Assembly: GCA_964242925.1 (NCBI GenBank)
Contig: CAXTBW010000002.1
Location: 1-64,000, forward strand
Direction: 5' to 3'
From: LMUY01 sp964242925
GTDB taxonomy: Bacteria > Pseudomonadota > Alphaproteobacteria > Acetobacterales > Acetobacteraceae
Length of the DNA: 64,000 bases
This document shows positions 60,825 through 64,000 of the stretch, one piece after another; positions within the stretch are counted from its first letter, which is position 1; each line of letters begins with the position of its first letter. A model generated the notes under the pieces. That model had not been told where the DNA came from and did no database searches. It worked only from the letters and a program-made list of their open reading frames with translations. The translations under genes and the position numbers were made by a program.

Positions 60825-61688
60825 CTATCCTGCCACGCGGATCGCCGGTCCAGCGAAAAAGCTGTCGACGGCGCGTTTCATCGCCGTTGCGACCCTGGCC
60901 CGGTGCTCCGCCTTGCGCAACGCAGCTTCATCCTGAGGGTTCGACATGAACCCCATCTCAACAAGAATGGACGGGATGTCGGCCGCCTTGAGCACGACGA
61001 AGGCTGCGTGCCTGGCGGGGTTCTGCAACATCGGCAGGTCGCGGTCCAGGGCGCCGACCATGGTGCGCTGCAGCCGGGCGGAGCCGGAGCGGGTTTCCTG
61101 ACGCACCAGGCTGGCGAGGATGCGCGCGACCTCCGGCGGCTGGTCGCGGAAAGCGGGGCCGGCGAACCGGTCGGAATCGTTCTCGCGCCGCGCCAGCGCA
61201 GCGCTCTGGCTGTCGGACGCGGTTTCCGACAGCGTGTAGATGCTGGCGCCGCGCACCGTGTGGTCCGAAACGGCGTCGGCGTGCATCGACACGAACAGCG
61301 CCGCGCCGCGCCGTTGCGCCCAGCCGACTCGATCCTCCAGCGGGATGAACACGTCGCGCCCGCGGGTGAGCGCCACGCGGACTCGGCGGTCGGCCTGCAG
61401 CTGGCGCATCAGTTCGGTGGCGGCGGCAAAGGCGACGTGCTTCTCGTACGTGCCTGAGACCCCGATGGCGCCCGGGTCCTTGCCGCCATGCCCCGGGTCT
61501 AGCACCACGAGGGGCAGGTCAGGCTCGGCGTCGGCATGGCTTGGCTTAGCATGGCCCAGCTTCGCATGGCCCAGCTTCGCATGGCCCGGCTCTGCATGGT
61601 CGGGCCGTGCGGCCCGCGCCATACCGCCCAGCAGCGCCATGGCGCCGCCGCCTAGCAGTGACCGCCGCACTATCGTTCGATCAGGCAT
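60825..61688 (-). CDS. N-acetylmuramoyl-L-alanine amidase (Amidase_3)
   Basis: This is a 287-residue cell-wall amidase. The N-terminus is a Tat-type signal (VRRSLLGGGAMALLGGMARA). A short repetitive linker (GHAKL units) follows, then the zinc amidase domain: VVLDPGHGGKDPGAIG (His ligand), HADAVSDHTVRGASIYTLS and the catalytic Glu segment PSILVEMGFMSN. It would split peptide side chains from glycan strands during division. It is divergent from rne and 43 bases before PBP1A. Confidence 0.92.
   Translation of the reverse strand: MPDRTIVRRSLLGGGAMALLGGMARAARPDHAEPGHAKLGHAKLGHAKPSHADAEPDLPLVVLDPGHGGKDPGAIGVSGTYEKHVAFAAATELMRQLQADRRVRVALTRGRDVFIPLEDRVGWAQRRGAALFVSMHADAVSDHTVRGASIYTLSETASDSQSAALARRENDSDRFAGPAFRDQPPEVARILASLVRQETRSGSARLQRTMVGALDRDLPMLQNPARHAAFVVLKAADIPSILVEMGFMSNPQDEAALRKAEHRARVATAMKRAVDSFFAGPAIRVAG
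61534..61608 (-). repeat. 15-base tandem repeat in the amidase linker
   Basis: Five consecutive 15-base units start with GCATGG (at 61534, 61549, 61564, 61579 and 61594); units 2 and 3 are identical. On the coding strand they encode five-residue repeats of the GHAKL type, giving a His/Lys-rich linker between signal and enzyme domain. Confidence 0.88.
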
Positions 61689-62398
61689 GGTCGCCTTCTA
61701 ACACGTTGGGAACGTTTGCTGACTATGCAGCTGGATTATGGCGGCAGCGTGTTGCAAAGCCGCAACTGGTTCGCCCGACTGCGCCCCAGAACCGTCATGC
61801 CGGGGCTTGACCCTGGCATCCACGGGGCGCGGCTGGCGACGTCGCGCGGGGTTGGCGTTGTCGGAGCGCAACGCTGGACGGGTCAACGCGGTCGGAACGC
61901 CGTGGAGACCGGGGTCAAGCCCTGCCATGACGAGTGCAGGGGCTGCCGCGGCGGCGGCGGACAGCGCGGGCTTGCGGGGTGGGCCGCTTTGCGCCATGGT
62001 TCAAACCGCTGCGGCGGTGCTGCCTCCGTGGGGATCACCTTGCCAGCGATGGCGCCGGGACCCCACGCCGGGGGCGGCGTTGCCACCCAGATCGCGCATT
62101 TGCGCGTTGGGGCCGGCATTCGGGACTGCTGTCGCGAATGCCCGGCCGGCGCCCGAGCCGACCCCGGTTTCGCAGCCTTTGCTCGCGAGACCCATCACCA
62201 GGACCATCCAAGGCCGAATGAGCCCCGTGTTTGCCGCCAATCGTTCTCCTCGTCCGTCTGCGTCGTGCGGCGGTAATGGACGATCCGACGGCGGCGTCGC
62301 TCCACGGCTCGCCTGGTCCTCCTCCCTTCGCGCATCAAGCCGCCGCCGCCCTGCGACATCTGCACCGGGCTGGCGCGAGCACCGGAGTTCCCCATTCA
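61689..62398. other. Long region between amidase and rne
   Basis: This 710-base divergent region holds a palindromic repeat at 61794-61931 and the presumed 5' leader of rne. Open frames across it (such as one from 61738 to 62466) have Arg/Pro/Ala-rich translations with no recognisable motif and overlap rne, so I do not call them genes. RNase E genes often have long autoregulatory leaders, which may explain part of the length. Confidence 0.5.
61794..61931. repeat. Large palindromic repeat upstream of rne
   Basis: Two 32-base arms, 61794-61825 (GTCATGCCGGGGCTTGACCC at its start) and 61900-61931, match as inverted repeats at about 27 of 32 positions around a 74-base centre. The sequence type, with GGGCTTGACCC cores, is common between genes in alphaproteobacteria. 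Confidence 0.8.
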
Positions 62399-64000
62399 AT
62401 GACCAAGCGTATGCTGATCGACTCGACTCACGCGGAAGAAACCCGCGTGGTGGTGCTGGACGGTAACCGGCTCGAAGACTTCGACGTCGAGACCGCCGCC
62501 AAGGCCCAGCTAAAAGGCAACATCTACCTCGCCAAGGTTGTCCGGGTCGAGCCGAGCCTCCAGGCCGCCTTCGTAGAGTACGGCGGTGGTCGCCACGGCT
62601 TCCTCGCATTCGGCGAAATCCACCCCGACTATTATCAAATCCCCGTCGCCGACCGGCAGCGCCTGCTGGAGATGCAGGAGGCCGAGGCCCGCGCCGAGGA
62701 GGCCGCCGAGGACGCCGCCGCCGAAGCCGCCGAGGCTGCCGGCGAGGCCGCGCCGGATGCCGGGTCCGAGCCCGACCTTGCGTCTAGCGGCTTCGACAGC
62801 GATCCGCCGTTGCCGATGGAGGAGACGCCCGAGGCGCCTGCGCAGGCCGCCGCCTTCGTCGAGGACGCACTGGTGGCGCTCGACGATGCCGACGGCCTGC
62901 CGCCTGCCGCACATTCGCCCGTCGAGGTGTTGCCGCCCGATCCGCTGCCCGAAACGCTGGAAGGCGCCCCGGTCTCGGCGGCATTCGACGAGGCCGTCGT
63001 CCAGGCCGAGCCAAACCATGCGGCAGCGACGCATGACGAAGCTCCGGACGACGAAGCGCCGCAGAATGAAATGACGGGCCATTCCGACCAGGATGGCCAT
63101 GCGCATGAGAGCGAAGCGGAGCACGCGTCTGAGGCGGACAGTGTGGAGTCGGTCGGCGAGGAGCGCGAAAGCCAGGAGACGGACGGCGACGAGCCAGAGA
63201 GGGATGACGACTCCGACCCCGACGGCGCCCGCGAGCGGACCACCGAAGAAGCAGGCGACGCTGCCGGGACCGAGCGGCGGCCGTCCCGCCCGCCGGCGCG
63301 CTTCATGCGGTCGTACAAGATCCAGGAGGTGATCCGCCGCCGCCAGATCCTGCTCATCCAGGTCGTCAAGGAGGAGCGCGGCACCAAGGGCGCGGCGCTC
63401 ACCACGTTCATCTCGCTCGCCGGCCGCTTCAGCGTGCTGATGCCCAACTCGCCCCGGGGCGGCGGCATCTCGCGCAAGATCACCTCCGCGGCCGACCGCC
63501 GCCGACTCAAGGAAGTCACCACCGAACTGCAGATACCGCGCGGTATGGGCCTGATCGTGCGCACCGCCGGCGCCGCGCGGCCGAAGGCGGAGATCAAGCG
63601 CGACTGCGAGTACTTGCTGGAACTGTGGGACAGCATCCGCGAGACCACCATGGCCTCCATCGCCCCGGCGCTGATCCACGAGGAAGCCAACCTCATAAAG
63701 CGCGCGATCCGCGACAACTACTCCCGCGACGTGGAGGAGGTGCTGGTCGACGGCGAGGCGGGCTGGCGCGCGGCGCGCGACTTCATGCGCATGCTGATGC
63801 CCGCCCACGCCCGCAAGGTCATCCTGTGGAACGAGCCGCAACCGCTGTTCGCCCGCCAGGGGGTGGAGGCGCAGCTGGACGGCATGCTGCAACCGACGGT
63901 GCAGCTGAAGTCCGGCGGCTACCTGGTGATCAACCAAACCGAGGCGCTGGTCGCCATCGACGTGAACTCCGGCCGCTCCACGCGGGAGCGGGGGATCGAG
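62399..64000 (+). CDS. rne: Ribonuclease E/G (3' end outside window)
   Basis: RNase E starts mRNA decay and processes stable RNAs. The 534 visible codons begin TKRMLIDSTHAEETRVVVL and show the S1 domain (GNIYLAKVVRVEPSLQAAFV, GRHGFLAFGEI). A very acidic, Ala/Glu-rich insert of about 200 residues lies within S1 (about residues 93-298). The domain resumes at SYKIQEVIRRRQILLIQVVK and runs through GAALTTFISLAGRF, the 5'-sensor region, to the catalytic DNase-I-like DVNSGRSTRERG at the edge. The catalytic Asp of VAIDVNSG is present. It has no stop in the window. Confidence 0.96.
   Translation, partial: MTKRMLIDSTHAEETRVVVLDGNRLEDFDVETAAKAQLKGNIYLAKVVRVEPSLQAAFVEYGGGRHGFLAFGEIHPDYYQIPVADRQRLLEMQEAEARAEEAAEDAAAEAAEAAGEAAPDAGSEPDLASSGFDSDPPLPMEETPEAPAQAAAFVEDALVALDDADGLPPAAHSPVEVLPPDPLPETLEGAPVSAAFDEAVVQAEPNHAAATHDEAPDDEAPQNEMTGHSDQDGHAHESEAEHASEADSVESVGEERESQETDGDEPERDDDSDPDGARERTTEEAGDAAGTERRPSRPPARFMRSYKIQEVIRRRQILLIQVVKEERGTKGAALTTFISLAGRFSVLMPNSPRGGGISRKITSAADRRRLKEVTTELQIPRGMGLIVRTAGAARPKAEIKRDCEYLLELWDSIRETTMASIAPALIHEEANLIKRAIRDNYSRDVEEVLVDGEAGWRAARDFMRMLMPAHARKVILWNEPQPLFARQGVEAQLDGMLQPTVQLKSGGYLVINQTEALVAIDVNSGRSTRERGIE

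Noticed and set aside
58206..61457. A 1083-codon open frame on the plus strand
   Set aside because: It is antisense to PBP1A and the amidase; the translation is His/Arg/Val-rich with no motif, a GC-rich codon-bias shadow.
61738..62466. A possible gene upstream of and overlapping rne
   Set aside because: Arg/Pro/Ala-rich translation without motifs, crossing a palindromic repeat and the rne start.
62510..63937. A 475-codon open frame on the minus strand
   Set aside because: It is antisense to rne, which has clear RNase E motifs on the plus strand and runs off the window.
1..64000. tRNA or rRNA genes
   Set aside because: No cloverleaf-like or rRNA-like sequence was noticed in the intergenic regions, though a covariance-model scan was not possible.

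Overview
The window is GC-rich (roughly two thirds G+C), densely coded, ordinary chromosomal DNA. It looks like an alphaproteobacterium of the Rhodospirillales/Acetobacteraceae type. The evidence is a complete pqqABCDE operon whose PqqA resembles those of acetic acid bacteria, two sorbosone-dehydrogenase-like beta-propellers, Tat-exported ferritin-like proteins, and the order rne / N-acetylmuramoyl-alanine amidase / PBP1A / prfB that I know from alphaproteobacteria. Genus cannot be fixed from the sequence alone. No rRNA, tRNA, CRISPR array or intact insertion sequence was seen. A 100-base run of N at 47636-47735 is a scaffold gap.

Layout. 1-7560 is a PQQ region: the end of a DipZ-like thioredoxin, a DUF2231 membrane protein overlapping a PQQ-type sugar dehydrogenase, a c-type cytochrome, a second dehydrogenase paralogue, then pqqE-D-C-B-A on the minus strand, including the 26-residue pqqA. 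7868-10445 is a compact accessory module: a tyrosine-recombinase-like protein without visible catalytic residues, a protein resembling the plasmid YubB/DUF1281 fold, and a ScpA-like kleisin, all with overlapping stops and starts. 10556-16410 holds a GlxA-type regulator, an SDR, an HD protein, an alpha/beta-hydrolase broken by an internal inversion, an FAD oxidoreductase, a GNAT and a nitroreductase-like flavoprotein. 16455-22862 couples an NtaA/SnaA/DszA-type flavin monooxygenase to a complete Dpp/Opp-type ABC importer. 22930-29464 has two MFS transporters, a LysR regulator, a CapA-like protein and a D-amino-acid-dehydrogenase-like enzyme. 29920-31895 has two Tat-signal ferritin-like paralogues.

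32035-34659 is an AlgI/AlgX-like O-acetylation pair. 34784-45454 is a type II secretion locus (O divergent from E-F-H-I-J-L-M-N-D-K) with no recognisable gspG. Two members have unusual prepilin leaders: GspH carries a genomic palindromic repeat inside its leader, and GspK carries four tandem copies of its own prepilin cleavage motif. A GT90-type glycosyltransferase follows. 46560-55321 is a CoA-linked acid catabolism region: HMG-CoA lyase, CaiB-type transferase, two MaoC hot-dog proteins, acyl-CoA dehydrogenase, MmgE/PrpD, enoyl-CoA hydratase and acyl-CoA synthetase. 55425-57052 holds small conserved genes. 57049-61688 carries prfB (with its programmed +1 frameshift), PBP1A and a cell-wall amidase. 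62399 to the end is the first part of RNase E, running off the window.

The most unusual items are the integrase-like/YubB-like/kleisin module, the tandem prepilin motifs in GspK, the repeat-derived GspH leader and the in-gene inversion at 13557-13700.
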